Shown: positions 26,373 through 36,863 of the stretch, in pieces
Position numbering within the stretch: the stretch's first letter is position 1
Layout: each line of letters starts with the position of its first letter
Assembly (NCBI GenBank): GCA_012520945.1
Contig: JAAYNH010000104.1
Coordinates: 1-64,000 of the forward strand
Reading direction: 5' to 3'
Origin: Treponema sp.
Lineage (GTDB): Bacteria; Spirochaetota; Spirochaetia; Treponematales; Treponemataceae
Length of the DNA: 64,000 bases
The notes under the pieces: model-generated
Database searches by the model: none
What the model saw: the letters and a program-made list of their open reading frames with translations, nothing else
Told to the model about the DNA's origin: nothing
Made by a program: the position numbers and the translations under genes

Positions 26373-27894
26373 ATAAATCCTGATTTTGTGCAATATCTTT
26401 TAATTTTTCATCAACATATTTTGCTGTAATATTTATTGTTTCTCCGGCATATTCGTCCGCTTCAAAGGAAAGATCTTCCAATAAAGCCTCCATAATTGTA
26501 TGCAATCGTCGTGCACCGATATTTTCTACATTACGATTCACTTCAGCAGCCAAATTACTCATACGTTCAATTGCGTCATCATCAAAATTAATTGTTACAT
26601 TTTCTGTAGCAAGCAATTCTTTATATTGGCGAGTTAATGCATTTTTAGGTTCAGTAAGAATACGTTTGAAGTCAGCGGCATTTAATGAGTCTAATTCAAC
26701 GCGCAAAGGAAAACGTCCTTGTAATTCAGGAATCAAGTCTGAAGGTTTAGATAAATTAAAGGCTCCGGCAGCAATAAACAAAATATGAGTTGTGTCTACA
26801 ATTCCGTGCTTAGTATTTACAGTTGAACCTTCAACAATTGGTAAAATATCGCGTTGAACACCACTTCTTGAAACATCGGCTCCACGACTTTCAGTTACTG
26901 CAATTTTGTCAATTTCATCAATAAAAATAATTCCCATTTGCTCAACTCTTCTTTTCGCCTCTTCTGAAACACTATCAACATCTAACAAATTTTCTAGTTG
27001 TTCAGCAAGTAAAATTTCACGAGCTTGTGCTATTGTAACTTTTTTCTTTTTTCGTTTTGGTCCTTGAAGTGCAGAGGTTAAATCTTGCATTGCATCTTCA
27101 ATTTGATCAAATCCTCCAAAGTTACTAAAAATCATAGGACCTCCACGACTTTGCGAAGAAACCATAATTTCAACTTCCCTGTCTTCAATTTTACCTTCAC
27201 GAAGCCAAACACGAAATTTTTCACGAGTAGATTTTGTGAGTTCTTCGTCTTTTTGAATTTCTTCTTTTTTAGCTTGGGTTTTTTCAATGTTTTTTTCTTC
27301 TTGATTATCTTTTACTTTCGTTTCTTTTTTTAAGGTAATAGGAATATCAATGATACCACCATTTATTGTCATTGCATCACCTGGAATTCCAAAAAGCGGT
27401 GTCATTTTAGGTGTACCAAATTCCGCAGAATAATCTTTGTCCTTTTTTACGTCCTTTTTACTTCCCGGTACTAAAAGTTCAAGTAATTCATCTTCAACAA
27501 TTTTTTGAGCTTGCTCTTTTAATTTTTCTTGAGTTTCAGCCTTAACTATATTGAAACCTACAATCATTAAATCACGAATCATACTTTCAACATCGCGACC
27601 AACATAACCTACTTCCGTATATTTAGTTGCTTCAACCTTTAAAAAAGGTGCACCGCAAAGTTTTGCCAAACGACGAGCAATTTCAGTTTTTCCAACACCT
27701 GTAGGTCCTATCATTAAAATATTTTTCGGTGCAATTTCCTCGCGAATATCTTCAGGTAATTTTAAGCGACGTGTTCTATTACGCAACGCAATTGCAACAG
27801 ATTTTTTTGCAGACTTCTGTCCAATGATATATGTATCAAGTTTTTCAACAATTTGTTTCGGTGTCAACTCTTCAAGAACAACATTATTTTCCAT
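26356..27894 (-). CDS. hslU: HslU ATPase subunit of the HslVU protease
   Basis: 512 residues, 40-70 longer than usual. N-terminal LTPKQIVEKLDTYIIGQKSAKKSVAIALRNR, Walker A GPTGVGKTEIARRLA, Walker B FIDEIDKIAV, and C-terminal sensor 2 GARRLHTIMEALLEDLSF. The intermediate domain contains an extra Lys/Glu-rich stretch (about 190-230) that accounts for the length. It unfolds substrates and feeds them to HslV. It sits 3 bp after hslV and is the end of the minus-strand supercluster. Confidence 0.96.
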   Translation of the reverse strand: MENNVVLEELTPKQIVEKLDTYIIGQKSAKKSVAIALRNRTRRLKLPEDIREEIAPKNILMIGPTGVGKTEIARRLAKLCGAPFLKVEATKYTEVGYVGRDVESMIRDLMIVGFNIVKAETQEKLKEQAQKIVEDELLELLVPGSKKDVKKDKDYSAEFGTPKMTPLFGIPGDAMTINGGIIDIPITLKKETKVKDNQEEKNIEKTQAKKEEIQKDEELTKSTREKFRVWLREGKIEDREVEIMVSSQSRGGPMIFSNFGGFDQIEDAMQDLTSALQGPKRKKKKVTIAQAREILLAEQLENLLDVDSVSEEAKRRVEQMGIIFIDEIDKIAVTESRGADVSRSGVQRDILPIVEGSTVNTKHGIVDTTHILFIAAGAFNLSKPSDLIPELQGRFPLRVELDSLNAADFKRILTEPKNALTRQYKELLATENVTINFDDDAIERMSNLAAEVNRNVENIGARRLHTIMEALLEDLSFEADEYAGETINITAKYVDEKLKDIAQNQDLSKYIL

Positions 27895-27897
27895 AAA

Positions 27898-28437
27898 TTA
27901 AATTTCCTCCACAATAATATTACCGTTAGTATATATACAAATATCACCGGCAATTTTTAAACTTTTTTGTGCAATTTCGCTAGCACTTAAATCTGAACTT
28001 TCCATATAAGCTAATGCTGCTGCATATGCATAATTTCCACCGGAACCAATTGCAAGTACATCATTTTCCGGTTCAATTACGTCACCTGTACCAGAAATGA
28101 GTAAAATCTTTTCAGCATTAGCAACTAATAATAATGCTTCTAAATTTCTAAGTGCTTTATCGGTACGCCACATTTTTGCCAACTCAACAGCAGCACGTGT
28201 AATGTCGCCATTATATTCAGAAATTTTCATTTCAAATTTATCAAACAAATTAAAAGCGTCTGCTGTTGCACCGGCGAATCCTGTAATAACTTTTCCATCA
28301 TACATTCGGCGTACCTTGCGAGCATTGCCTTTCATTACTGTATTTCCCATTGTAACTTGTCCGTCGCCGGCCATAGCTACTTTTCCATTTTTCTTCACAG
28401 CAATTACAGTAGTACTGCGAATTTTTTCATAATCCAT
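27898..28437 (-). CDS. hslV: HslV protease subunit
   Basis: 179 residues from ATG 28437 with GGGG 5 nt upstream; the longer frame to 28491 has no ribosome site and runs into the upstream xer gene. The catalytic N-terminal Thr is in STTVIAV, preceded by an 8-residue propeptide (MDYEKIRS) that must be removed. Further hallmarks: [32 protein letters not shown] and [12 protein letters not shown]. It forms the proteolytic double ring capped by HslU. Confidence 0.95.
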   Translation of the reverse strand: MDYEKIRSTTVIAVKKNGKVAMAGDGQVTMGNTVMKGNARKVRRMYDGKVITGFAGATADAFNLFDKFEMKISEYNGDITRAAVELAKMWRTDKALRNLEALLLVANAEKILLISGTGDVIEPENDVLAIGSGGNYAYAAALAYMESSDLSASEIAQKSLKIAGDICIYTNGNIIVEEI

Positions 28438-28474
28438 ATTTACCCCAATTTTATATTTATAAGTATATACAATA

Positions 28475-29395
28475 TTACTCACCACTACCATGTGGATGAG
28501 AACGATTATACATTTTTATTAACTGTTCCGTTGTTACATGAGTATATCTTTGTGTTGTTGAAATACTCGCGTGTCCCAATAATTCTTGTACAATTCTCAC
28601 ATCAGCTCCATTAGATAAAAGACTCGTTGCAAAAGTATGTCTAAAAGCATGAGGCGTAACAGGCTTATTTGTACCCTCTACAGAAGAATATCTAGCAATA
28701 ATATAACGAATACCATGTGCAGTAAGTGCCTTTCCTTTTTGATTCAGAAAAACTTGATGCACTATTTTATCTTGCACTACAACTGCTTTTCTAACAAGTA
28801 AATATTTTTTCAAAGCATTCACAGCATTATCTGAAAAAAATACACGTCTATCCTTATTGCCTTTCCCGCGAATTTTTGCAGATGTATAATCTGCAGAAAA
28901 ATCTGTCATCTTCAAAGAAGCCATTTCTGAAACACGACATCCAGATGAATACATCATTTCAAAAAGTGCACTATCTCTTTCTTGCCATAAAATTTCATTT
29001 TTTTCAGGCTCATCACACATTGCATTTACTTCAGTCTGAGTCATAAAAGCAGGAACTTTTTGAGGCACTTTTACGTTTTTCAAACCTAGTGCAACATTAA
29101 CATCAATATATCCAAGACGATGTGCATATAAAAAAAGACTTCGCACAGCAGATATAAATCTATTTATACTTGTTGCAGCCTTTTTAGCTTTTGATAACTT
29201 TGAAATACAAGAACGCAAATCTTGCAAAGATATATCTTTAATAAATATACTATCATTAAAAAAAGAAGTCAAAGTCTTTAAATCATTTTCATATGCAATT
29301 ACGGAATTTTTTGACAAATTTCTTACACTTTCTTGCCAAATGATAAATTCTTCAGAAATATCGATAAGTGTTTTAGCATTATATGAACTATTCAT
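28475..29395 (-). CDS. xerC: tyrosine recombinase, XerC/XerD family (first copy)
   Basis: 306 residues from ATG 29395, inside the end of topA (8-bp overlap); the frame further upstream is antisense-like noise within topA. The core-binding domain ([27 protein letters not shown]) is followed by the catalytic domain with Arg in [39 protein letters not shown] (Tyr nucleophile). It resolves chromosome dimers at dif with a partner recombinase; the second copy is 4 kb away in the same cluster. The C/D labels are by position and are tentative. Confidence 0.88.
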   Translation of the reverse strand: MNSSYNAKTLIDISEEFIIWQESVRNLSKNSVIAYENDLKTLTSFFNDSIFIKDISLQDLRSCISKLSKAKKAATSINRFISAVRSLFLYAHRLGYIDVNVALGLKNVKVPQKVPAFMTQTEVNAMCDEPEKNEILWQERDSALFEMMYSSGCRVSEMASLKMTDFSADYTSAKIRGKGNKDRRVFFSDNAVNALKKYLLVRKAVVVQDKIVHQVFLNQKGKALTAHGIRYIIARYSSVEGTNKPVTPHAFRHTFATSLLSNGADVRIVQELLGHASISTTQRYTHVTTEQLIKMYNRSHPHGSGE

Positions 29396-31574
29396 TGCCT
29401 TCTTCAATATTAAAAGCACTAAGAACCTCTTCTCCTGCTGTATGTAAATAATTACATTCAGGATTAATACAAGATTTATAAGTGCCATTTTTTTTATCAT
29501 ATTTTTCAACCAAAAATTGACCACATTCTGGACAGTTTTGATTTATCGGTTTAAAATGACTAATAAAATCACATTCCGGATATTTTGTACAACCATAAAA
29601 TTCTTTGCCCTTCCCTTTTGTTTTACGAGCAACAATTTCACCGTCACAATTAGGTCTAGGACAAGGAGCTAATGGAATAGAGCGTGTGTTATGGCATTCT
29701 GGAAAACCACTACAAGCTAAAAAATATCCAAAGCGACCCAATTTTTTCATCATCATTTTGCCACATTTTTCACATATCTTATCTGTAGGTTCATCCATTG
29801 TTCCTTTTACACTTTCCAATGAAGCCATTACTTCATCAACACGATTGCGAAATGGAAAATAAAAATCGCTCATCATTTTAGTCCATTCAAATTTATCTTC
29901 TTCCACTTCATCAAGTTTTTTTTCAATTTCAACGGTAAAATTTTCGTTTACTACATCAGGAAAACTTTCCGTTAAAATATCATTAATCATTCGACCAAGT
30001 AAAGTAGGAACTAACTGTTTATTATTACGATTAACATAATATCTGTCCAAAAGAACACTAATAATTGGAGCATATGTTGAAGGACGTCCTATTCCTTTTT
30101 CTTCAAGCATTTTTACAATTGAAGCATCCGTAAAACGTGCAGGTCCTGAGGTAAAATGTTGTTCAGGATAAAATTTTAATACTTCTAGTTTTTCATCCTT
30201 TTTTAAACTTGGTAATTTTCCACTTGTATCTTCTTTAGAAGTTAAAGTTTTCATTACTTTATAAAAACCTTTTTCAACTACCTTTGTTGCGGCAATTCTA
30301 AAAATTGCATCTCCTGTACGAATATCAACGCTTGTTGTTTGACTCTTTGCATTTATCATTTGACTGGAAACAAATGCCTCCCAAATAATCGTATAAAGAC
30401 GTTGTTGGTCACGTGTTAAAAATTCTTTAACATATTCAGGAGTATAAATTACATACGTCGGACGAATGGCTTCATGAGCATCTTGAGCACTTTTACCAAC
30501 TGAATATACAATTTGTTTTTCAGGTAATTCTGCAGGATAATTTTCTTCAATCCACAGTCTAACTTCATCAAGTGCACTTTGTGCAATGCGTACACTGTCC
30601 GTTCGCATATATGTAATTAAACCAACGCGACTAGAACCAATATTTACACCTTCATAAAGTTGCTGAGCAATTTGCATTGTTTTTCGTGAAGTAAAGCCCA
30701 GTTTGTTTGCAGCAGCTTGTTGTAATTTAGAAGTTGTAAAAGGAGCCTTAGGTTTTATGGATTTTTCAGTTACACGTAAATCATCGACAATACACTCAAG
30801 ATTTTGAATTTCATCAATAATTTTTTGAACTTCGGCTTCATTTTTTAATTCAGGTTTTTTATCTTGATAAGAAACTAATTGAGCAGTAAACTTAGATTTT
30901 CCTTTAACAAAATCAGCATCCAAACTCCAATATTCTTCGGGAATAAATTTTTCAACTTCTTCTTCTCTTTCACAAATCATTCTCAATGCAACAGATTGAA
31001 CACGTCCTGCAGACAAACCGTTTTTTACTTTTTTCCATAAAAGTGGAGATAAATTATATCCTACAAGTCTGTCTAAAACACGTCGTGCTTTTTGTGCATT
31101 AACTTTACTTTCCTCAATTATGCCAGGATTTTTCACAGCTTCATTAATTGCTTGAGGTGTAATTTCATTAAAAACAATTCGTTTTATTGGAGCATTTGTT
31201 TTTTGAGACAATGCATTTTTTAAATGCCAGGCAATGGCTTCACCTTCGCGATCATTATCACTTGCTAAAAGCACTTCATCAGATTTTTTTGCATCTTTTT
31301 GAAGATCTTTTAAAATCTTTGCTCTTCCGCGAACAGTAATATATTCAGGCTGAAAATTATTTTCAACATCGACTGCAAGACGCGACTTAGGTAAATCAAT
31401 CAAATGTCCCATGGACGCTTTAACTGTATAACCTGTCCCTAAATATTTTTCAATTGTAGAAGCTTTTGCAGGAGATTCCACAATTACTAAAATCTTTTTT
31501 TTTGTAGTTTTTGGCTTTGTGTTTTTCACAGTTTTTTTTGTTTTAGTTGCCTTTGTAATTTTTGCATCACCCAT
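29388..31574 (-). CDS. topA: DNA topoisomerase I (type IA)
   Basis: 728 residues. A Lys/Thr-rich N-terminal tail of about 25 residues precedes KKILVIVESPAKASTIEKYLG (Toprim). Acidic residues are in ASDNDREGEAIAWHL. The catalytic Tyr is in GLITYMRTDSVRIA near residue 320. Three C-terminal four-Cys zinc ribbons are visible (CEKCGKMM...CSGFPEC, CPRPNCDG...CTKYPEC, CPECGQFL...CINPEC). It relaxes negative supercoils. AAGGA lies 9 nt before the ATG. Translationally coupled to the following xer gene. Confidence 0.96.
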   Translation of the reverse strand: MGDAKITKATKTKKTVKNTKPKTTKKKILVIVESPAKASTIEKYLGTGYTVKASMGHLIDLPKSRLAVDVENNFQPEYITVRGRAKILKDLQKDAKKSDEVLLASDNDREGEAIAWHLKNALSQKTNAPIKRIVFNEITPQAINEAVKNPGIIEESKVNAQKARRVLDRLVGYNLSPLLWKKVKNGLSAGRVQSVALRMICEREEEVEKFIPEEYWSLDADFVKGKSKFTAQLVSYQDKKPELKNEAEVQKIIDEIQNLECIVDDLRVTEKSIKPKAPFTTSKLQQAAANKLGFTSRKTMQIAQQLYEGVNIGSSRVGLITYMRTDSVRIAQSALDEVRLWIEENYPAELPEKQIVYSVGKSAQDAHEAIRPTYVIYTPEYVKEFLTRDQQRLYTIIWEAFVSSQMINAKSQTTSVDIRTGDAIFRIAATKVVEKGFYKVMKTLTSKEDTSGKLPSLKKDEKLEVLKFYPEQHFTSGPARFTDASIVKMLEEKGIGRPSTYAPIISVLLDRYYVNRNNKQLVPTLLGRMINDILTESFPDVVNENFTVEIEKKLDEVEEDKFEWTKMMSDFYFPFRNRVDEVMASLESVKGTMDEPTDKICEKCGKMMMKKLGRFGYFLACSGFPECHNTRSIPLAPCPRPNCDGEIVARKTKGKGKEFYGCTKYPECDFISHFKPINQNCPECGQFLVEKYDKKNGTYKSCINPECNYLHTAGEEVLSAFNIEEGNE

Positions 31575-31586
31575 TAGAAAAAATCC

Positions 31587-32552
31587 TTATCCAATATATT
31601 GTATAACATCTTGTGCATTTTCTACAATCAATGCACCGTCGTTAATATAATTTGAGCAAGACCAACCTGCTTTTTTTTCAGTCTTCTTTGCATTAATATT
31701 TTTGCCTAATTCACTTTCATCAAATTCTTTAGCAACTGCATGAAACATTAAATCTCTATTTTGTTCTATACAATCATTAGCTGTTATTAATGCTCCACTT
31801 CTTGCAGGTGCTTCCACAACAACTGTTCCACGACTAAGACCTGAAATAATTCTGTTACGTGCAGGAAAATGCCATGGTAAAGATACTTCTCCGGGTGCAT
31901 ATTCGCTAACTAAAGCTCCGCCATTTTGAATAATTAACGATGCTAAACGTTTATTCACCGATGGATACAAATTGTCAAGGCCGCTTGCTAAAACTGCAAC
32001 TGTTTTTCCACCGCTAACAGCAAGTGCTCCTTTATGTGCATACGTATCTATTCCAATTGCCATTCCTGAAATAACTGTTTTGCCATTTTCAGCTAATTCT
32101 TTTGCCAAACAATATGCAGCCTCCATTCCACCTCTTGTTGGACGCCTAGTACCCACCATAGCAACACAATCAGCCGTTAAACAATCCAAACTGCCTCTAA
32201 AAAATAACATATATGGTGGCTCATAAATTTCAGATAAAAGTGCAGGATAATCATGTTCTCCAAATTTAACAAAATTTATATTATATGCTTTTAACAATGC
32301 TAAAGAACGATTACCATAATTAATATATTCTTCACCTAACCATTTTGCTTTTGAAATAACTCTACCAATTAAAAAGCAAACATCATCTATAGACATTAAA
32401 CCAAGTGCAGCCACATTGTCAAGTTTATCTTCCATTAATTTCTTCTCTTTTGCAGTTAAAAACGAAATATTTGCTAAAGCAAGCATCAATGGTAGCTTTT
32501 CACCGTATTTATTTATTTTTTCCAATAAATCAGTTTGTTGTAAACTGTGCAT
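31587..32552 (-). CDS. dprA: DNA-processing protein DprA/Smf
   Basis: 321 residues. The Rossmann-like DprA core shows VGTRRPTRGG, SGMAIGIDTYAHKGAL, GKTVAVLASGLDNLYP, GGALVSEYAPG, WHFPARNRIISGLS and VVEAPARSGALITAN. It loads RecA on incoming single-stranded DNA in transformable bacteria; here it may serve recombination generally. The ATG lies 6 nt after AAGGTGG, inside the last codons of the TPR lipoprotein gene (23-bp overlap). Confidence 0.94.
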   Translation of the reverse strand: MHSLQQTDLLEKINKYGEKLPLMLALANISFLTAKEKKLMEDKLDNVAALGLMSIDDVCFLIGRVISKAKWLGEEYINYGNRSLALLKAYNINFVKFGEHDYPALLSEIYEPPYMLFFRGSLDCLTADCVAMVGTRRPTRGGMEAAYCLAKELAENGKTVISGMAIGIDTYAHKGALAVSGGKTVAVLASGLDNLYPSVNKRLASLIIQNGGALVSEYAPGEVSLPWHFPARNRIISGLSRGTVVVEAPARSGALITANDCIEQNRDLMFHAVAKEFDESELGKNINAKKTEKKAGWSCSNYINDGALIVENAQDVIQYIG

Positions 32553-33252
32553 CTAAAACCACCTTTTTATTTGCTCTTGCTTCAGCTTTTTTCTCCTCAG
32601 AAGTGGAAAGTCTTTCAATTTTATCATACAAATCCACGGCACCGTCAAAATTACCATTTTCATAATAAGCACGAGCAAGCACAAACATTGCATCTGTATG
32701 TTTTGTATCAATAGTCAAAAGTTTTTGCAAATATGGAATAGCCTTAAAAGATTCATTAAATTCAAAAACATATAAAATTGAAAGGCCATATAATGCACGC
32801 ACATAAGTATTTTCTAATTCGATTGCACGTAAATATGATTTTTCAGCCAAATTTAAATATTGTATGCTTTTTGCATCGTCTCCTGTTGCATCAAAATCCA
32901 ACGACGCTTTGCTCATAAAACCTGCACATAATCCAACGTAATAAAATAAATTTTGATTTGCCGGATATATAGCAACGGCCTTTTGAAATGCCTCTAAAGC
33001 CTTTCCATACATTCCTTCATCCATATAGTGAGTACCTAAAATTTTATACCAAATACCCACCTGACTTTCGCTAGATATAATATCAATTATACGCAATTCA
33101 TACTTTTTAATTGCATCTTCCAATTCTTCAATTGTAGTTGGTGAAGAAACTCCCGTTTCCATAACTTGCATACGTTTTGCAGTTTTTGTTAAATTTGCAT
33201 TACAACTAAAAAACAAAAAGCCAATCAACAATAAATAAATAATTTTTTTCAT
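32530..33252 (-). CDS. TPR-repeat lipoprotein
   Basis: 240 residues. Lipobox LFFSC at about 13-17 makes it a membrane-anchored lipoprotein. At least three tetratricopeptide repeats are visible (IWYKILGTHYMDEGMYGKAL, SYLRAIELENTYVRALYGLS, AMFVLARAYYENGNFDGAV). It probably acts as a periplasmic scaffold; its place between xerD and dprA in the division cluster is suggestive but its partner is unknown. Its last codons hold the dprA ribosome site. Confidence 0.85.
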   Translation of the reverse strand: MKKIIYLLLIGFLFFSCNANLTKTAKRMQVMETGVSSPTTIEELEDAIKKYELRIIDIISSESQVGIWYKILGTHYMDEGMYGKALEAFQKAVAIYPANQNLFYYVGLCAGFMSKASLDFDATGDDAKSIQYLNLAEKSYLRAIELENTYVRALYGLSILYVFEFNESFKAIPYLQKLLTIDTKHTDAMFVLARAYYENGNFDGAVDLYDKIERLSTSEEKKAEARANKKVVLDAQFTTN

Positions 33253-33368
33253 TAAAATACTCCAATAAAAATAAAACTTAATAATAATCCTTTTTAATAA
33301 TGTTAAATAAAATTTACGTCTTTATCAAGAAACCAAATCACTTCTTGCACATTTTTTTACTTATTTTT

Positions 33369-34265
33369 TTATTTTGGAAAAAAATCTCTGTGATAATCAC
33401 GCAGTTGTTCATCATCCACATGAGTATAAATTTGTGTTGTTGCTAAATCACTATGCCCAAGCAATTCCTGTACACTTCTTAAATCTGCACCACCGGCAAG
33501 TAAATGAGTGGCAAAAGAATGGCGTAAAGTATGCACCTTTGCATCAATGCCTGTTTGAGCCTCCAATTCTTTAAATCGTTTCCAAATGCCTTTTCGGGAA
33601 ATGGGTTTCCCTGCATAATTTACAAAAAGTGTAGCAACCATTTTATGACCAACAAGCTGAGGTCTTCCTTCATCAAGCCATTTTTTTAACCAAAAAAAAG
33701 CATCATCACCAAAAGGTACAACTCGTTCTTTGTCTCCTTTACCATGAACCCATAAAAGTCGCTCAGACAAATGTACATTTTGCAAAAGTAAATCGGAAAC
33801 TTCACTAATACGAAGTCCACATGAATATACTAATTCAAATAAAGCTCTATCGCGCAAACCTAATGGCGTAGAAATATCGATGGAACTTAATAAAAAATCT
33901 ACTTGCTCTACAGTTAAAACAGACGGAATACGTCTATTTGATTTTGGCCGTTCCAATAATAATGCAATATTTTCTTTCCAAATACCTTGTTGCGTTAAAA
34001 ATGTACCAAAACTACGCAATGCAGAAATATCCTTTGCCATGGTTAAAGAATCTAAACCCTGTGTTTTGCGTTCCACTAAATAATATAATAAATCTTGTAC
34101 TGTAAGAGAAGAAATTTTTTTATTCTGCTTTTTACACCAGACAAGCAAAAACCGTATACTCGTTTCATAAGTTTGTGCCGTTAAAACACCTTTTCTGTCA
34201 ACGGTAATAAGTTCATCGTAGAATTGAGAAAGCAGATTTTGTGAAGATTTTTCAAAATCATTCAA
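33369..34265 (-). CDS. xerD: tyrosine recombinase, XerC/XerD family (second copy)
   Basis: 298 residues, standard length. Catalytic residues: Arg in SCGLRISEVSDL, Lys in HGKGDKERVV, HTLRHSFATHLL, LGHSDLATTQIYTHV. It lies 23 bp behind ftsZ, so dimer resolution is co-expressed with division. The two Xer proteins differ throughout the N-terminal domain, consistent with a heterotetrameric XerCD pair rather than a recent duplication. A 116-bp gap follows, holding only weak promoter-like sequence for the TPR gene. Confidence 0.9.
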   Translation of the reverse strand: MNDFEKSSQNLLSQFYDELITVDRKGVLTAQTYETSIRFLLVWCKKQNKKISSLTVQDLLYYLVERKTQGLDSLTMAKDISALRSFGTFLTQQGIWKENIALLLERPKSNRRIPSVLTVEQVDFLLSSIDISTPLGLRDRALFELVYSCGLRISEVSDLLLQNVHLSERLLWVHGKGDKERVVPFGDDAFFWLKKWLDEGRPQLVGHKMVATLFVNYAGKPISRKGIWKRFKELEAQTGIDAKVHTLRHSFATHLLAGGADLRSVQELLGHSDLATTQIYTHVDDEQLRDYHRDFFPK

Positions 34266-34288
34266 TAAAAATGCCTCCGCAGATAAAA

Positions 34289-35509
34289 TTAATCAACATT
34301 TCCCGTCAAATTAATGGGACGACGCTCCTGTGCGGCTTTACGTAAACAAGCAGGTGTTTCTAAATAACTTTCATCAGAATGTATATTTCTTGCAGAAAGA
34401 CCTGTTTTAACAGAAGTTGATTTTCCCGAACGCATTTTTTCCCATTCTTGAGAACTAACAAAACCACCATTATCTTCAAAAGGAGAAACTTTAGATTTAT
34501 CAAAAACAGAAGCGTCTATTTGAGTGTCATTATTTTTTGTTGATGAATGATTAAAACCCGTTGCTATTACCGTTACGGAAACAAAATCTCCCATTGATTC
34601 TTCAATTATCTGTCCATTAATTATGTGAACATTTTCATCTGCAGTTGCACGAATTATATTTATTATTTCTGCAGTTTCTGTAATTGAAAGATTTTCACCG
34701 CTTTTAATATTTACAAGAATATTTTTTGCACCGGCAATATCTGAATCTTCCAACATAGGATTACTTATTGCTTTACTTGCAGCTTCAACAGCACGATTAT
34801 CTCCACTGGAAGTACCAACACCAAGAATTGCATCTCCTTTTCCTTCCATAGTCGTTCTAACGTCTGCAAAATCAATATTAATTTCACCTTGATTTGTTAT
34901 AAGGTCGGAAATACCTTGTACTCCTTGACGCAAAACATCATCTGCAACCAAAAAAGCTTGTTTTACAGGAGTTTTTTTATCAACAATTTTTAACAGATGT
35001 TCATTAGGAATAACAATTAATGTATCAACATTTTCATGAAGTTTTTTTATGCCTTCTTCTGCAAGTTTTTCTTTAACCTTTCCTTCAAAATTAAATGGCT
35101 TGGTAACAACACCAACAGTTAATGAACCTTGTTCTTTTGCAATTCGAGCAATAACAGGAGCAGCTCCCGTCCCTGTTCCGCCACCCATTCCGGCAGTAAC
35201 AAAAACCATATCCGCACCTTTAATTATATTTGCAATTGTATCTTTATCTTCTTCTGCTGCTTTTTCACCTATTTCAGGTTTGCCACCGGCACCCAAACCT
35301 CCGGTAAGTTTACTACCAATTGGAATTTTTACAGGTGCCTTTGAACTGTTTAATGCTTGCAAATCCGTATTTGCAACGACAAAATCAACATCTTTAATGC
35401 CGGCATCAATCATGCGATTTACAGCATTAGAACCACCGCCACCCACACCGATAACTTTTATAATTGTAGGTCCGGCTTTGTGCTCTCCAACAATAGAAAA
35501 ATCTAACAT
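34289..35509 (-). CDS. ftsZ: cell division protein FtsZ
   Basis: 406 residues. The tubulin signature [19 protein letters not shown] and [14 protein letters not shown] bind GTP. It polymerises into the division ring. The usual C-terminal peptide for FtsA binding appears as LETPACLRK, but 15 further residues (ending INLTGNVD) follow it, so the conserved peptide is not at the very end. Strong GGGAGGAG 3 nt before the ATG. A separate promoter in the ftsA-ftsZ gap probably gives extra expression. Confidence 0.97.
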   Translation of the reverse strand: MLDFSIVGEHKAGPTIIKVIGVGGGGSNAVNRMIDAGIKDVDFVVANTDLQALNSSKAPVKIPIGSKLTGGLGAGGKPEIGEKAAEEDKDTIANIIKGADMVFVTAGMGGGTGTGAAPVIARIAKEQGSLTVGVVTKPFNFEGKVKEKLAEEGIKKLHENVDTLIVIPNEHLLKIVDKKTPVKQAFLVADDVLRQGVQGISDLITNQGEINIDFADVRTTMEGKGDAILGVGTSSGDNRAVEAASKAISNPMLEDSDIAGAKNILVNIKSGENLSITETAEIINIIRATADENVHIINGQIIEESMGDFVSVTVIATGFNHSSTKNNDTQIDASVFDKSKVSPFEDNGGFVSSQEWEKMRSGKSTSVKTGLSARNIHSDESYLETPACLRKAAQERRPINLTGNVD

Positions 35510-35543
35510 TTTCTCCTCCCACCACAGAACAAAACTTGATTTT

Positions 35544-35573
35544 ATTTTATCTTATTTTATGCAAAATTATCAA
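35544..35573 (-). promoter_or_regulatory. candidate ftsZ promoter
   Basis: On the minus strand TTGATA (35573-35568), an 18-bp spacer, TAAAAT (35549-35544), in the 83-bp gap between ftsA and ftsZ. It would give a leader of about 28 nt containing the strong ftsZ ribosome site. Confidence 0.5.
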
Positions 35574-35592
35574 TAGTAAATGATAAATATAA

Positions 35593-36843
35593 CTAGAAAA
35601 ATTCCTTAAAAAATGTAATTACAGAATTTTTCAAATTTCCTTTTATTTTTTTATGCTTATTATCATTGGAAGTAGCACCATATTTTAATTTAATGTCATC
35701 GGCAGTAGAAGATACTAATCCTATCACAGTAGCAAAAGTAGGTTTTTTATAAATATCAACTTGTCCACCAAGGTTTAAGGGAGTTCCCACTCTAACACAA
35801 GAAGTATCAAAAACTTTTCCGGCAAGCTCAGTTGCTCCTTCCATTAAAGCACCGCCTCCCGTCAAAATAATATTGCCGGACAACTGTTTTAATTTTGTTT
35901 GCTGAGCAATTTTTTCACGAATCATATTAAAAATTTCTTCCATACGCGGTTCAATTATTTGACAAATTTCATTTCTTGAAATTACTTCAGGAGGTCTGCC
36001 ACCAACACCGGGAATTATCACTTCTTCATATTCATCAAGTAATTCTTCAAAACAACAACCATATTTTAACTTTATATTTTCTGCAGTTTCAATTGATATT
36101 CCGCGCACTTTAGAAATATCAGTTGTCACCATTATTCCACCTACAGGAATTGAAGTTGCATAAATTGGTGCTCCTCCAATTAAAACCAAAATGTCAGTTG
36201 AACCGCCACCTAAATCTATCAAAATTGAACCTAACTCACGTTCTTCCTGTGTTACCACAGAAATGGATTGTGCCAATGTTTTCGATTTAATTCCTTGAAC
36301 AGAATAACCTGCTCTTTCAATGCATTTATTAAAATTCATTGCTGATGAAGAAACAGCTGTCATAATATGTGCTTCAACTTCCAAACGAACACCGATCATA
36401 TTTATGGGATCTTTTATACCGGTTTGACCGTCAACGATATAAGATTGTGGAATAATATGAAGAATTTCTTTTCCCGTTGGAAAATTAATTGCTCGTGCCG
36501 CTTCAATTACTCGATGAACATCTTCTTTTTTTATTTCATGATTATTTTTACCCTTTGCAGTAACTCCAACAATACCTTTTGAATTAATACTCTCAACTTG
36601 ATTCCCGCCAATTCCGGTTACAACAGCACTAACTTCGCGACCTGCCATCATTTCCGCTTGTTCAATTGCTTGTGTAACTGAACGCATAGTTGCATCGATA
36701 TTAACAATAACTCCACTTCTTAAGCCCGTTGAAGAACATTCGCCCACACCCAAAACTTGCAAAACATTTTCATCGTCAAATTCTGCAATAACTGCACGAA
36801 CATTACTTGTGCCAATATCAAGACCAACTATCATTTCGTTCAA
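35593..36843 (-). CDS. ftsA: cell division protein FtsA
   Basis: 416 residues. An actin-like ATPase that tethers FtsZ to the membrane. GLDIGTSNVRAVIAE (phosphate 1), LIDLGGGSTDILV (phosphate 2) and ILTGGGALMEGATELA (adenosine) are present. The C-terminal NSVITFFKEFF is an amphipathic membrane-targeting helix. The start appears to be TTG at 36843: GGAGG is 7 nt upstream, whereas the first ATG (36834) is 16 nt away. Confidence 0.95.
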   Translation of the reverse strand: MNEMIVGLDIGTSNVRAVIAEFDDENVLQVLGVGECSSTGLRSGVIVNIDATMRSVTQAIEQAEMMAGREVSAVVTGIGGNQVESINSKGIVGVTAKGKNNHEIKKEDVHRVIEAARAINFPTGKEILHIIPQSYIVDGQTGIKDPINMIGVRLEVEAHIMTAVSSSAMNFNKCIERAGYSVQGIKSKTLAQSISVVTQEERELGSILIDLGGGSTDILVLIGGAPIYATSIPVGGIMVTTDISKVRGISIETAENIKLKYGCCFEELLDEYEEVIIPGVGGRPPEVISRNEICQIIEPRMEEIFNMIREKIAQQTKLKQLSGNIILTGGGALMEGATELAGKVFDTSCVRVGTPLNLGGQVDIYKKPTFATVIGLVSSTADDIKLKYGATSNDNKHKKIKGNLKNSVITFFKEFF

Positions 36844-36863
36844 AATATATCCTCCAAAAAATC

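Noticed and set aside
28475-34265. Two tyrosine recombinases as integron or integrative-element integrases
   Set aside because: Both sit inside a conserved housekeeping cluster, have XerC/D length and motifs, and no attachment repeats, cargo or composition change are seen.
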